The notes under the pieces were generated by a model. That model was not told the DNA's origin. It saw only the letters and a list, made by a program, of their open reading frames with translations, and did not search any database. Source: DASXRA01 sp036502575 (lineage in GTDB: Bacteria > Actinomycetota > Actinomycetes > Mycobacteriales > Jatrophihabitantaceae). Taken from it: a DNA stretch of 64,000 nucleotides. The stretch spans positions 122,235-186,234 of the forward strand of contig DASXYL010000100.1 in assembly GCA_036502575.1 (NCBI GenBank), in the 5' to 3' direction. Below, piece after piece: positions 1 to 7,942 of the stretch (the stretch's first letter is position 1; each line of letters opens with the position of its first letter). The translations under genes were made by a program, and so were the position numbers.

Positions 1-969
1 GTCGAGATTCGTCTCGGTGAACAGCACCTTGACCACCGGCGCGTCGTACGGGCGGCCCAGTCCGGCCGCGTCCTTGAGCACACCTTCGATGCCGAGCAGG
101 TCGGCGACCGACGATCGCGCATAGAGCCGCCCGAGGTTGCGGCGAACCCCGGCGTCATCCTTATCCGCGGCGAACGCCACCAACCGCCGGACGGCGTTGG
201 TGGCGCTGTCCTCGCGCAGGCTCTGCGACCGCTCGTGCGACAACGCGGCCCGGGTGATCGGCCACCCGTCGCCCGGCGCGCCGATGATGCTGTCACCCGG
301 CAGCCGGACGTCGTCGAAGAAGACCTCGTTGAAGTCGCTCGCGCCGGTCATCTCCCGCAGCGGCCGCACCGTGACGCCCAGCGCCCGCATGTCGAGGATG
401 AACGCACTGATGCCCTCGTGCTTGGGCGCCTGCGGATCGGTGCGGGCCAGCAACAGGCCGAGGTCGGCAACGTGCGCGTGCGTCGTCCAGACCTTCTGCC
501 CGTTGATCACCCAGTCGTCGCCGTCGGGTACGGCCGAGGTGCGCAGCGCAGCCAGGTCGCTGCCGGCGTCGGGCTCGCTGAACAGCTGGCACCACAGGTC
601 GTCGAAGGACCGGATCCGCGGCAGGTAGTAGGCCTGTTGCTCGGGCGTGCCGTAGGCGAACAGCGCGCCGCACACGAGGTTCCACGCACCGATCGGACGG
701 GGCAGCTTCGCATCGGCGAGCTCCTGGTCGACGATGTAGTCGCGAATCGGGTCGTGGTCGGCATCTCCGCCCCACTCGACCGGCCAGTCGCCGCCGAGCA
801 GCCCGGCCCCGAACAGCGAGGCGCACCATCGGCGGTATTGCGGAAGGTGCTCGGCATCGGGGCTGCGGGTGCCGGGTAGCCGGGGCAGGCCGGGGTGGTG
901 TTCGGCGATGTGCGCCCGCACCTGCGCGCGGAACGCCTCGAGTTCCGGGCCGAACTCGACCCGGGTCAT
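1..969 (-). CDS. Acyl-CoA dehydrogenase, FadE type (3' end cut by window edge)
   Basis: Oxidises an acyl-CoA to the 2-enoyl-CoA using FAD. Reading leftwards from an ATG at 969, 323 codons stay open to the window edge. The protein begins MTRVEFGPELEAFRAQVRAH, followed by an N-terminal helical domain. About residue 130 it has the mid-domain motif QLFSEPDAGSDLAALRTS and then DWVINGQKVWTTHAH, both typical of acyl-CoA dehydrogenases. The C-terminal helices, where the catalytic Glu could lie, are outside or at the edge of the window. It diverges from the P450 at 1085, and the two share the operator-like element at 1025-1047. Family assignment is secure; the substrate is not known. Confidence 0.93.
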   Translation of the reverse strand, partial: MTRVEFGPELEAFRAQVRAHIAEHHPGLPRLPGTRSPDAEHLPQYRRWCASLFGAGLLGGDWPVEWGGDADHDPIRDYIVDQELADAKLPRPIGAWNLVCGALFAYGTPEQQAYYLPRIRSFDDLWCQLFSEPDAGSDLAALRTSAVPDGDDWVINGQKVWTTHAHVADLGLLLARTDPQAPKHEGISAFILDMRALGVTVRPLREMTGASDFNEVFFDDVRLPGDSIIGAPGDGWPITRAALSHERSQSLREDSATNAVRRLVAFAADKDDAGVRRNLGRLYARSSVADLLGIEGVLKDAAGLGRPYDAPVVKVLFTETNLD

Positions 970-1024
970 CGGGTGTTTCCGCCCGCGGCAGTTGTCCGAT
1001 TCACAATCGCCGGCCTCCACTCAA

Positions 1025-1047
1025 CAATATAGTTAGCTAATATAGCT
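1025..1047. promoter_or_regulatory. Island operator, site 1 (AATATAGTTAGCTAATATAG)
   Basis: AT-rich imperfect palindrome around TTAGCTAA at 1033-1040, between the divergent acyl-CoA dehydrogenase and P450 genes. It is nearly identical to the site at 53116-53137 (CAATATAGTTATCTGATATA), which lies at the other end of the island. It belongs to the 18-copy set described in the findings. Confidence 0.7.
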
Positions 1048-1084
1048 TGATTAGCGGACGGTTCAAGACCGACGGAGGCTTCTG

Positions 1085-2332
1085 ATGACGCACGTCCAGC
1101 AGCCTCCGCGGTCGATGACCGAGGCGGAGCTCCCCCGCCTCGACGTCGACAGTGCCGCGTTCCGCGCTGATCCGCACGCCGTCCTGCGCGGTGCCCGCGA
1201 GCAGGCGCGCATCGTCGCGAGCCGCCGTGGGTTCGAGGTTCTCGACCATGCCGACGTGCAGGCGTTGCTGACCGACGATCGATTGCAGACCCAGAACGCC
1301 GAGGTCTACCGCCGCTACGGCGCCCAGCCGATGCTGGTGGCCTTCGCCGAGGACGGGCTGCTCGCCGCGATGCACGGCGCGAAGCACGATCGCATCCGGC
1401 GGGTCTTCCTCGCCGCCTTCCGGGCCCGCAACGTCGAGGCCAGCCGCCCGGTGATGCGCGCGATCGCCGAGCAGCTCGTCGACGCCCTGCCCGCCGACGG
1501 CACGGTGGTCGACTTCGTGGCGGCGTTCAGCCTGCAGTTCCCGATGCAGGTCCTGTGCCGGTTCATCGGGATCCCGGTCGCGGACATCCCGGCGTTCTCG
1601 GCCGCCGCGACGAAGCTGCACCTGCTCGCCCAGACGCCCATCGAGCCCGGCTTCCCCGAGATCGAAGCGGCCCTGCAGACGCTGCGCGACTACTGCCTCG
1701 AACTGGTCGCCCAGCGCCGGGCGCAGCCCGCGGACGACGCCATCAGCGCGCTGATCCAGGCCCAGGAGGTCACCGAGCGGATCACCGACGACGAGCTGGC
1801 GTGGAACGTCGCCAACCTGATCTTCGCCGGGCAGGACACCACCCGGTATCAACTCGCGTCGGCGCTGCGGTTCGTGCTCGACCAGCCCGGACTCTGGGAA
1901 CGCATGCACGCCCACCCCGAGCAGGTCGTCGAGGTGGCGGAGGAGACGCTGCGCATCGCGCCGGTCGTCAACTTCGTCGTGCGCATCGCCCAGGAGGACT
2001 TCGAGTACGGCGGGGTCCATTTCGTCCGCGGGCGGCGGGTGATCCTCAATGTGCAGGCGGCGTCGCGCGACCCGGAACGCTTCGCCGAGCCGGACTCGTT
2101 CTGCCCCCGCGCGACCGGACGGCACGCCCAGTCCTTCGACGTGCCGTTCGGGCTGGGCGATCACTACTGCCTCGGGGCCGGGCTGGCGCGAGCCGAGCTG
2201 CAGGAGGCATTGGCCGTCCTCAGTCGCTCGTTGACGGACGTGCGGCTGGTCGATGAGCCGGTGATGACCGCTCCGGCCGCGATGCTGCACGGTCCGGAGC
2301 GGATGGCGATCACCTACCGCCGGCGCGCCTGA
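1085..2332 (+). CDS. Cytochrome P450
   Basis: Heme monooxygenase of 415 aa, soluble and of bacterial class I length. The I-helix oxygen-binding motif reads FAGQDTTRY near residue 247, with Gln where Gly-x-Asp/Glu enzymes vary. The K-helix ExxR is EETLR near 285. The heme-ligand loop FGLGDHYCLGAGLARAE places the cysteine at about 362. It needs a ferredoxin and reductase; a [3Fe-4S] ferredoxin is encoded at 15683. The ATG at 1085 has GGAGG upstream (1073-1077). It stands alone on its strand and converges on the SDR at 2341 with an 8-bp gap. It probably hydroxylates the island's hydrophobic substrate. I cannot assign a CYP family. Confidence 0.95.
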   Translation: MTHVQQPPRSMTEAELPRLDVDSAAFRADPHAVLRGAREQARIVASRRGFEVLDHADVQALLTDDRLQTQNAEVYRRYGAQPMLVAFAEDGLLAAMHGAKHDRIRRVFLAAFRARNVEASRPVMRAIAEQLVDALPADGTVVDFVAAFSLQFPMQVLCRFIGIPVADIPAFSAAATKLHLLAQTPIEPGFPEIEAALQTLRDYCLELVAQRRAQPADDAISALIQAQEVTERITDDELAWNVANLIFAGQDTTRYQLASALRFVLDQPGLWERMHAHPEQVVEVAEETLRIAPVVNFVVRIAQEDFEYGGVHFVRGRRVILNVQAASRDPERFAEPDSFCPRATGRHAQSFDVPFGLGDHYCLGAGLARAELQEALAVLSRSLTDVRLVDEPVMTAPAAMLHGPERMAITYRRRA

Positions 2333-2340
2333 TAAGGCGT

Positions 2341-3084
2341 TCAGTAGAGGCCGCCGTCGACGCGGATCAGCGCCCCGCTGGTGTAGCTCGAGGCGTCGCT
2401 GGCGAGATACAGCGCTGTCCCGACGATCTCCTCCGGACGGCCGGGCCGCCCGACCGCGCTCCGGCTCGTCTCGCGCTCCTCGGCCGGCCAGGCCTTGGCC
2501 ACGTCGGTGAGGAACGGGCCGGCCGAGAGCGTGTTGACCCGGACGGTCGGCCCGTACTCGAGCGCGAACGCCCGGGTCAACGCGTTGAGGCCGGCCTTGG
2601 CGGCGGCGTAGGGCCCGTAGTAGGGCTGCGGGAACAGGGCGCCGGACGAGGACACGTTGATGATCGAGCCGCCCCCGGCGGCCACCATCCGCGGCCCGAC
2701 GAGCGCGGTCAGCCGGAACGGGCCCTTGAGGTTCACCCCGACGACCTTGTCGAAGAGCTCCTCGCTGGTCTCGTTCGACGACGGAGCGAGCGGCGACATG
2801 CCGGCGTTGTTCACCAGGACGTCCACCCGGCCGAACTCCCCGTACGCCGCGTCGACCAGGCGCGGGTGGTCGTCCCAGTCGGCGACGTGGGCCGCGACCG
2901 CGAGCGCGCGCCGGCCGCGGGCCCGGACCTCCTCGGCGAACGCCTCGCAGGCGTCGAGCTTGCGGCTGGTGATCACGACGTCGGCACCGGCGTCGGCGAA
3001 CGCGAGAACCATCTGCGCCCCGAGCCCACGGCTGCCGCCGGTGACCAGCGCCACCCGGCCGGACAGCTCGAACAGCCCGCTCAC
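2341..3084 (-). CDS. Short-chain dehydrogenase/reductase (FabG-like)
   Basis: NAD(P)-dependent oxidoreductase of 247 aa. It has the Rossmann glycine motif TGGSRGLGAQM, the structural NNAG motif, and the catalytic Ser/Tyr/Lys (SSSG, then YAAAK), ending with the usual SGALIRVDGGLY. The GTG at 3084 is chosen because its sequence overlaps the stop of the 44-aa ORF upstream (GTGA), which suggests translational coupling. The open frame continues far upstream, but that part is a shadow of the phosphotransferase gene. It is the last gene of the operon that begins with the P450 at 9154. A 3-hydroxyacyl-CoA or alcohol substrate is inferred, not shown. Confidence 0.92.
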   Translation of the reverse strand: MSGLFELSGRVALVTGGSRGLGAQMVLAFADAGADVVITSRKLDACEAFAEEVRARGRRALAVAAHVADWDDHPRLVDAAYGEFGRVDVLVNNAGMSPLAPSSNETSEELFDKVVGVNLKGPFRLTALVGPRMVAAGGGSIINVSSSGALFPQPYYGPYAAAKAGLNALTRAFALEYGPTVRVNTLSAGPFLTDVAKAWPAEERETSRSAVGRPGRPEEIVGTALYLASDASSYTSGALIRVDGGLY

Positions 3085-3215
3085 CGCGCCGTCGCCCCGA
3101 GGACGTCGGCGTAGCGGCGCCGGGCCGCCTCCAGCGGCTCGACCTCGTCCAGCCCGAATGCGCGCATCCAGTCCAGCTGTTCCTGCCGCTCCGGGCTGAT
3201 CGTGATATCCAACAT
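3081..3215 (-). pseudogene. 44-aa ORF resembling an acyl-CoA dehydrogenase N-terminus
   Basis: The ATG at 3215 opens 44 codons whose stop overlaps the SDR start. The product begins MLDITISPERQEQLDWMRAF and continues with DEVEPLEAARRRY. This resembles the first helix of acyl-CoA dehydrogenases of the kind found beside or fused to APH-type phosphotransferases (compare DFxxSPExQxxLDxVRxF-EVEPLE). It lies 36 bp after the phosphotransferase gene. One reading is that a full acyl-CoA dehydrogenase once sat here and was deleted down to its first exon-sized piece. It could also be a genuine small protein. Confidence 0.5.
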
Positions 3216-3251
3216 GGCGGTCCTTGTCAGCGTCGCTACTCGGCCGGCCGG

Positions 3252-4265
3252 TCAGCCGCCGAGGATGTCGAGGGCCTCGGCAACGAGGCCAGGTAGTTCG
3301 TTCTCCATGGCGCGCAGTGCCGCCGGCATGGACTCCGCCTTGCGGCCGCGTTTGATCAACAGCGCCGTCGCGGCCGCCTCCTTGAACCGGGTCAGGGCGA
3401 CGAACCAGTCCAGGTCGGCCACGGCCCGGCCGCGTTCGGTCTCGTAGCTCTGCACGAGCTCGGCGAACGTGGGCACGCCGCAGGGCTGCGCTGAACTCGC
3501 CGCGGGATGGCGTGCCTCGTCGGTGAAGAAGCTCAGCCAGCTCAGGTCGATGCGCGGATCGCTCACCGCCCAGATCTCCCAGTCGATGATCGCCTCGACG
3601 TGCCCGCCGTCGCACAGGATGTTGCCGAGCCGGTAGTCGCCGTGGATCACGGCCGGGGCCAGCGCCTCGGGCGCCGTTGCGTGCAACCAGCGCGCGCAGC
3701 GCTCGTGCTCGCCCCGCAGGTCGACCGGCACGACCGCGAACACCCGGTTCCAGCGGTCGATCTCGTCCGGGAGGGTGACGATCGGCTCGGCGCCGAGACC
3801 GATCTCGCCGGGCATCAGACGGTGCATCGCGGCGAGCATCCGCACCGCCTCGAAGGCCCGCGAACGGATCACCTCCGTCGGCGGGGCCGCGTCCCTCGGC
3901 TCGAGCAGCGGTTCGAAGCACTCGCCGGGGACCAGGGGCATCGCGACGAACGGCGGTACCTCGGGCGGGTGACCGGCGTCCTCGAAGAGCGCGGCCGGCA
4001 CACTCAACCCGGCCCGGCCCTGCAGCGCGCGCAGCAGCGTGGCCTGCCGCAGAACGTCCCGGTTGCGGACGGGCTCCAGCCCGGGCGGCGCGACCTTCAG
4101 GACGATGTCGGCGCTCGCCGTGGCGGCACCGCGCACGGTGGCCGAGAACGTCAGGCTGGACATCCCGCCGGTCAGGGGTCGGATGTCGTCGACGACCGAT
4201 CCGGGCCGCCACCGCTGCGCGGCATCCGTCGCCCGATGCGCAAGGGCGGCGCCGAAGTCGTTCAT
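3252..4265 (-). CDS. APH-family phosphotransferase (ACAD10/11 kinase-domain type)
   Basis: 337 aa of the protein-kinase-like aminoglycoside phosphotransferase fold. It has a nucleotide-binding lobe with LTGGMSSLTF near residue 32 and an ATP-lysine segment IVLKVAPPG. The catalytic motif is HGDYRLGN near 206, and IDWE near 227 replaces the DFG Asp-Gly-Glu. In known systems (the levulinate pathway kinase LvaA and the kinase domains of human ACAD10/11), relatives phosphorylate 4-hydroxyacyl-CoAs so that a partner acyl-CoA dehydrogenase can rearrange them. Here it sits between livF and an apparent acyl-CoA dehydrogenase remnant, which supports that role over antibiotic resistance. The substrate is inferred only. 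Confidence 0.85.
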   Translation of the reverse strand: MNDFGAALAHRATDAAQRWRPGSVVDDIRPLTGGMSSLTFSATVRGAATASADIVLKVAPPGLEPVRNRDVLRQATLLRALQGRAGLSVPAALFEDAGHPPEVPPFVAMPLVPGECFEPLLEPRDAAPPTEVIRSRAFEAVRMLAAMHRLMPGEIGLGAEPIVTLPDEIDRWNRVFAVVPVDLRGEHERCARWLHATAPEALAPAVIHGDYRLGNILCDGGHVEAIIDWEIWAVSDPRIDLSWLSFFTDEARHPAASSAQPCGVPTFAELVQSYETERGRAVADLDWFVALTRFKEAAATALLIKRGRKAESMPAALRAMENELPGLVAEALDILGG

Positions 4266-4302
4266 CCGAAACAGCCGCAGGCCGGCCGGCGGACGACCGG
4301 GC

Positions 4303-5022
4303 TCACGCAGCCGCCGCGCCGAGGTAGCGCCGCAGGACCTCGTCCTTGGCCTCGCCCGCCGGCCCGCTCCACACGGTGCGGCCCCGGGAGATGACCGCGC
4401 AGTCGTCGGCGAAGGCCAGCGCGCGATGCACGAACTGTTCGATCAGCACGATCGTCACCCCCTGCGCGCGGGCACGGGCGAGACCGTCGAACACGGCGTC
4501 GACCATCAACGGGGCCAGGCCGAGGGACAGCTCGTCGGCAACGATCAGGCTCGGATTGAGGATCAGCCCCCGGGCGAGCGACACCATCTGCTGCTCGCCG
4601 CCGGACAGCGTCCCGGCGATCTGGCGGCGCCGCTTGCCGAGCGCGTCGAACAGGTCGTACCCGCGCGCCATCGCATCTTTGCGCTCGGTGCGCGGCAGCA
4701 GTGCCGCGGCCATGCGCAGGTTCTCCGAGACGGTCAGTCCGGTGAAGACGCCGCGGCCCTCGGGCAGGTGGACGAGCCCGGCCCGGCGGATCTGATCCGG
4801 ACGGCGCCGGGCAATCGAGCGCCCGTCGAACTCGATCGTGCCGGACGTGATCGGAACCAGCCCGCTGACCGCCCGCGCGATCGTGCTCTTGCCCGCCCCG
4901 TTCGGGCCGACGACGGCGAGCACCGAACCCCGCGTGACCGACAGCGAGAGGTCGTACAGGGCCAGGGCACTGCCGTAGCGGACCTCGACGTCGCTCATCC
5001 GGAGTATTGGCTGATCCGTCAT
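4303..5022 (-). CDS. livF: Branched-chain-type ABC transporter ATPase LivF
   Basis: 239-aa ATPase of the hydrophobic amino acid/organic acid importer family. Walker A is GPNGAGKST at 39-47, the ABC signature is LSGGEQ at 139-144, and Walker B is LIVADE near 159-164. LivF-specific features include VHLPEGRGVF. The ATG at 5022 overlaps the livG stop by 4 bp. Encoded with livG and a fused livHM, but the solute receptor is not in this operon; a candidate is at 49436. In such catabolic islands these importers usually carry acids or aromatic compounds, so the amino-acid name is not meant literally. Confidence 0.95.
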   Translation of the reverse strand: MTDQPILRMSDVEVRYGSALALYDLSLSVTRGSVLAVVGPNGAGKSTIARAVSGLVPITSGTIEFDGRSIARRRPDQIRRAGLVHLPEGRGVFTGLTVSENLRMAAALLPRTERKDAMARGYDLFDALGKRRRQIAGTLSGGEQQMVSLARGLILNPSLIVADELSLGLAPLMVDAVFDGLARARAQGVTIVLIEQFVHRALAFADDCAVISRGRTVWSGPAGEAKDEVLRRYLGAAAA

Positions 5023-5855
5023 GACCGGGCCTCCTGCTCCGTGGCCGCCGAGGTCTCCGCGCCCGCGCCGACCAGGGCGGCGTCGGGCTGCTCGCCGAGG
5101 TACGCGGCCCGCACCGTCGCGTCGTTGCGGATGTCGTCGGGCTTGCCTTGCGCGATCAGCGCCCCGAAGTCGAGGACGTAGACCCAGTCGGCCAGTCCGA
5201 GAACGAGCTCCACGTCGTGCTCGACGAGCAGCAACGAGACGCCCCGGCGTTCGACCAGGTCCTTGAGGATCACGGCCAGCTCGTCGGTCTCGGTCGCGTC
5301 CAGGCCCGAGGATGCCTCGTCGAGCAGCAGCACCTGCGGTTCGCGGGCGATCGACCGCGCGATCTCCACGAGTCGGGCCAGCCCCAGGGGCAGCCCGATG
5401 ACCGGCCGATGCTGGATGGCGCCCAGCTTCAAGCTGTCGATGATCACGTCCACCCGCTCGGACTCGGCCCGGGACGGCCGCCGGAACCCACCGCCGGTGA
5501 TGGCATCGCTCCAGATGCGGCGCGGCGAGTTGGCGACCCGGTAGGCGAGCGTGACGTGCTCGCGCACCGTGAGGCCGAGAAAGAGCTCCGGATGCTGGAA
5601 GGTCCGGGCCATGCCCCGAGCGGCGCGGGTCTGCGGGCTGGCCGAGGTGACATCCGCACCGTCGATGAACACCTGGCCGGCTTGCGGGCGAAGCAGGCCG
5701 GACAGGACGCTGAACAGCGTGCTCTTCCCGGCCCCGTTCGGGCCGATGAGCCCGACGATCGAGCCGTGCGGGACGGCGATGCTCACGTCGTCCACGGCGG
5801 TCAGCCCACCGAACTTGACGGTGACGCCGGTCGCCTCCAGGCACGGCGCGGTCAT
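5019..5855 (-). CDS. livG: Branched-chain-type ABC transporter ATPase LivG
   Basis: 278-aa ATPase, partner of LivF. Walker A is GPNGAGKST at 38-46, Walker B is VLLLDE near 175-180, with the H-loop in LLVEHDVELV. The signature region reads GLPLGLARLVEIAR, a degenerate form seen in LivG proteins. A C-terminal tail of about 25 residues, rich in Ala and Glu, follows the usual LivG end (AAYLGE). The ATG at 5855 overlaps the permease stop by 4 bp and its own stop overlaps the livF start, so the three are translationally coupled. Confidence 0.95.
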   Translation of the reverse strand: MTAPCLEATGVTVKFGGLTAVDDVSIAVPHGSIVGLIGPNGAGKSTLFSVLSGLLRPQAGQVFIDGADVTSASPQTRAARGMARTFQHPELFLGLTVREHVTLAYRVANSPRRIWSDAITGGGFRRPSRAESERVDVIIDSLKLGAIQHRPVIGLPLGLARLVEIARSIAREPQVLLLDEASSGLDATETDELAVILKDLVERRGVSLLLVEHDVELVLGLADWVYVLDFGALIAQGKPDDIRNDATVRAAYLGEQPDAALVGAGAETSAATEQEARS

Positions 5856-7915
5856 CGCGGCGTTCCCAGCGAGACGTCCGGGGTGGCGGTCAGGGCGGTC
5901 GCCATCGGGGTGCTCGTCGGCGCTGGCTCCGGCTCCGGCGGCAGCTCGGTCAGCGCGTCGGCCGGATCTCCCGGAGCGGCACCACGGGTGAACCGTCCGA
6001 AGATCAGGTTCTGGAAGTACCGCGCGTACATCGCGACCACTCCCTCGGGATGAACGGCGAGCCCGATGGCCCCGAGGCCGAACAGCAGCGACGGCACCTG
6101 CAGCCACGACGTCGGCAGGTAGGTCGAGAAGACCGCGGGAAGCAGCATGAACGACAGCCCGGCGATCAGCGCCGCGGTCAGCGAGCGCACCCCGACCGTG
6201 ACGAGCACGGCGAGCCACACCAGGCCGCCGAACGTGCCGTAGGTCAAGGTGTCGGTGTTCAGGTCGTACATCGAGAGGACGGCACCGCCGAGACCGGCCA
6301 CGAACGCCGCCGCGCCGGACAGCACCGACTTGATTCGCACGATCTTGAGGCCGAGCGTCTTGGCCGCGGGCTCGCTCCACCGGATCGCGCTGATCGCCAG
6401 GCCGGTCGTCGATCGCCGCAGGTTCACGATCACCACGCCGATGACCAGGAACACGGCCAGGGCGAAGTACGCGAAGGAGCGGTCGTCGCCGGCGAACACC
6501 GGCCGGGCCATGTCGACGCCGCCGAGGCCCGGATTGAATTGCGAGGACGAGAAGACCACGGTGTCGACCAGCAGCCCGAACGACAACGTCACCAACGCGA
6601 CGTAGAGCTCGCCCAACCTGATCGTCAACGCACCGATCAACACTCCGATCGGCGCCATCGCCAGTGCGCCGATGAGCGCGGCCACCAGCGGATTGACTCC
6701 TTGTTTGGACGACAGCTCGGCGGCGATCAGCGCGCCCCCGCCGGCGAAGGTGATCTGGCACAGCCACAACATCCCGCCGTCGCCGGTGACCAGGCTGAAG
6801 GACAGCAGCACGATCGCGAGCGCCAGGCCGCGTGCGACGAGCCCGAGCCAGTAGCCGGAGAACATCGCCGGCAGCAGCACGATGACCACCAGCGGGAGGA
6901 CGCCCGACACCGATCTCGGCGAGTACCAGCGGACCGATTGAGCGAGCGCGCCGAGCCGAGCGGCGCTGGCCGCCATGCGTTCACCACCCTCGGCGCGGAT
7001 CGCCGAATCCAGCGCACCACCGCCGGCGGTCTCCTGGCCGAGCGTGCCGCCCCGGACGAGGTAGAAGAGCAGGAACGCGAGGATGAACACGAACGGGATG
7101 CTCTGCACGATGTTGGTCGTCGTGGTCGAGTTCGCGGGCAGCCAGTACTGGCTCACATCGGTGACCAGACCCATCAGCAGCGCGACACCGACCGCGATCC
7201 CGAGGTTGCGCAGCCGGGCCGCGACGACCGCCGCGAACGCGCTCGCCATCAGCAGGGTCATGGAGTCGACCGTGACGCCGATCGTGGGCCCGGCGAGTAT
7301 TCCGGTCGATCCGGCGAGCAGGCCGCTCACCGCCCACACACCGAGCGCGACCCGATTCGGGTTGGTGCCCGACAGCGACGTCAACGCCTCGCTGTTCACC
7401 ATCGCCCGTACCTTCAGGCCGATGTCGGTGAACCGCAGGACGGCTGTACCGGCGCCGACGACGATCACGAGGAAGCCGTAGATGATCAGCTGATTCATGT
7501 CGACCGTTGCGCCGAACACCTGCCAGAACTTCACCGGTCGAGGAGCGAGCCCGGCGGCCTGGGTGATGGTGGCGTTCCCGAACAGGATGATCGCGAGCGC
7601 GGGCAGGGCGACCGATACGCCGATGCTGGCGACGATCTTGATGAGCGTCGTCCTCGTGCGTAGGAAGCGAAAGACGGCGAGGTACAGGACAATCCCGACG
7701 AGCGGCGCGACAACCAGCAGCGACACCACGCCGGCGACGGCCAGGTTCCAGCCGTGCGTGGTGTTGCTCCAGTAGAAGAACTTCGCGACGAAGAAGGCCA
7801 TCGAGCCGAAGGCGAAGTTGAGGATGCCGGCCGATTCATAGGTGACGACGAGGCTCGCGGCGGCCATCGCGTAGATGGAGCCGAGGGCCAGACCGATGAA
7901 GATGTAGGAGAGCAT
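5852..7915 (-). CDS. Fused LivH-LivM permease
   Basis: A single 687-aa membrane protein carries both permeases. The LivH half (about 1-300) begins MLSYIFIGLALGSIYAMAAA and has the LNFAFG motif of LivH; the LivM half (about 330-640) has the family's VTGDGGMLWLCQITFAGGGA. Each half has about eight hydrophobic segments. The last 50 residues are a Pro/Glu-rich cytosolic tail. In most bacteria livH and livM are separate; fused forms are known in actinobacteria. It is 27 bp after the P450 at 7943 and overlaps livG by 4 bp. Confidence 0.93.
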   Translation of the reverse strand: MLSYIFIGLALGSIYAMAAASLVVTYESAGILNFAFGSMAFFVAKFFYWSNTTHGWNLAVAGVVSLLVVAPLVGIVLYLAVFRFLRTRTTLIKIVASIGVSVALPALAIILFGNATITQAAGLAPRPVKFWQVFGATVDMNQLIIYGFLVIVVGAGTAVLRFTDIGLKVRAMVNSEALTSLSGTNPNRVALGVWAVSGLLAGSTGILAGPTIGVTVDSMTLLMASAFAAVVAARLRNLGIAVGVALLMGLVTDVSQYWLPANSTTTTNIVQSIPFVFILAFLLFYLVRGGTLGQETAGGGALDSAIRAEGGERMAASAARLGALAQSVRWYSPRSVSGVLPLVVIVLLPAMFSGYWLGLVARGLALAIVLLSFSLVTGDGGMLWLCQITFAGGGALIAAELSSKQGVNPLVAALIGALAMAPIGVLIGALTIRLGELYVALVTLSFGLLVDTVVFSSSQFNPGLGGVDMARPVFAGDDRSFAYFALAVFLVIGVVIVNLRRSTTGLAISAIRWSEPAAKTLGLKIVRIKSVLSGAAAFVAGLGGAVLSMYDLNTDTLTYGTFGGLVWLAVLVTVGVRSLTAALIAGLSFMLLPAVFSTYLPTSWLQVPSLLFGLGAIGLAVHPEGVVAMYARYFQNLIFGRFTRGAAPGDPADALTELPPEPEPAPTSTPMATALTATPDVSLGTPR

Positions 7916-7942
7916 CCCTGCCGCCTTCGCGGGGTAGGCCGG

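Noticed and set aside
1037..2290. 417-codon open frame opposite the P450 gene
   Set aside because: Shadow frame of a GC-rich gene. It has no recognisable motif and the plus-strand P450 has all heme-protein motifs.
3252..4265. Aminoglycoside resistance gene
   Set aside because: The fold matches, but the context (importer, acyl-CoA dehydrogenase stump, SDR) and family similarity favour acyl-CoA metabolism.
6050..7663. 537-codon open frame opposite the livHM permease
   Set aside because: Composition is Arg/His/Gln/Asp-rich as expected for the antisense of a membrane protein; no domain is visible.
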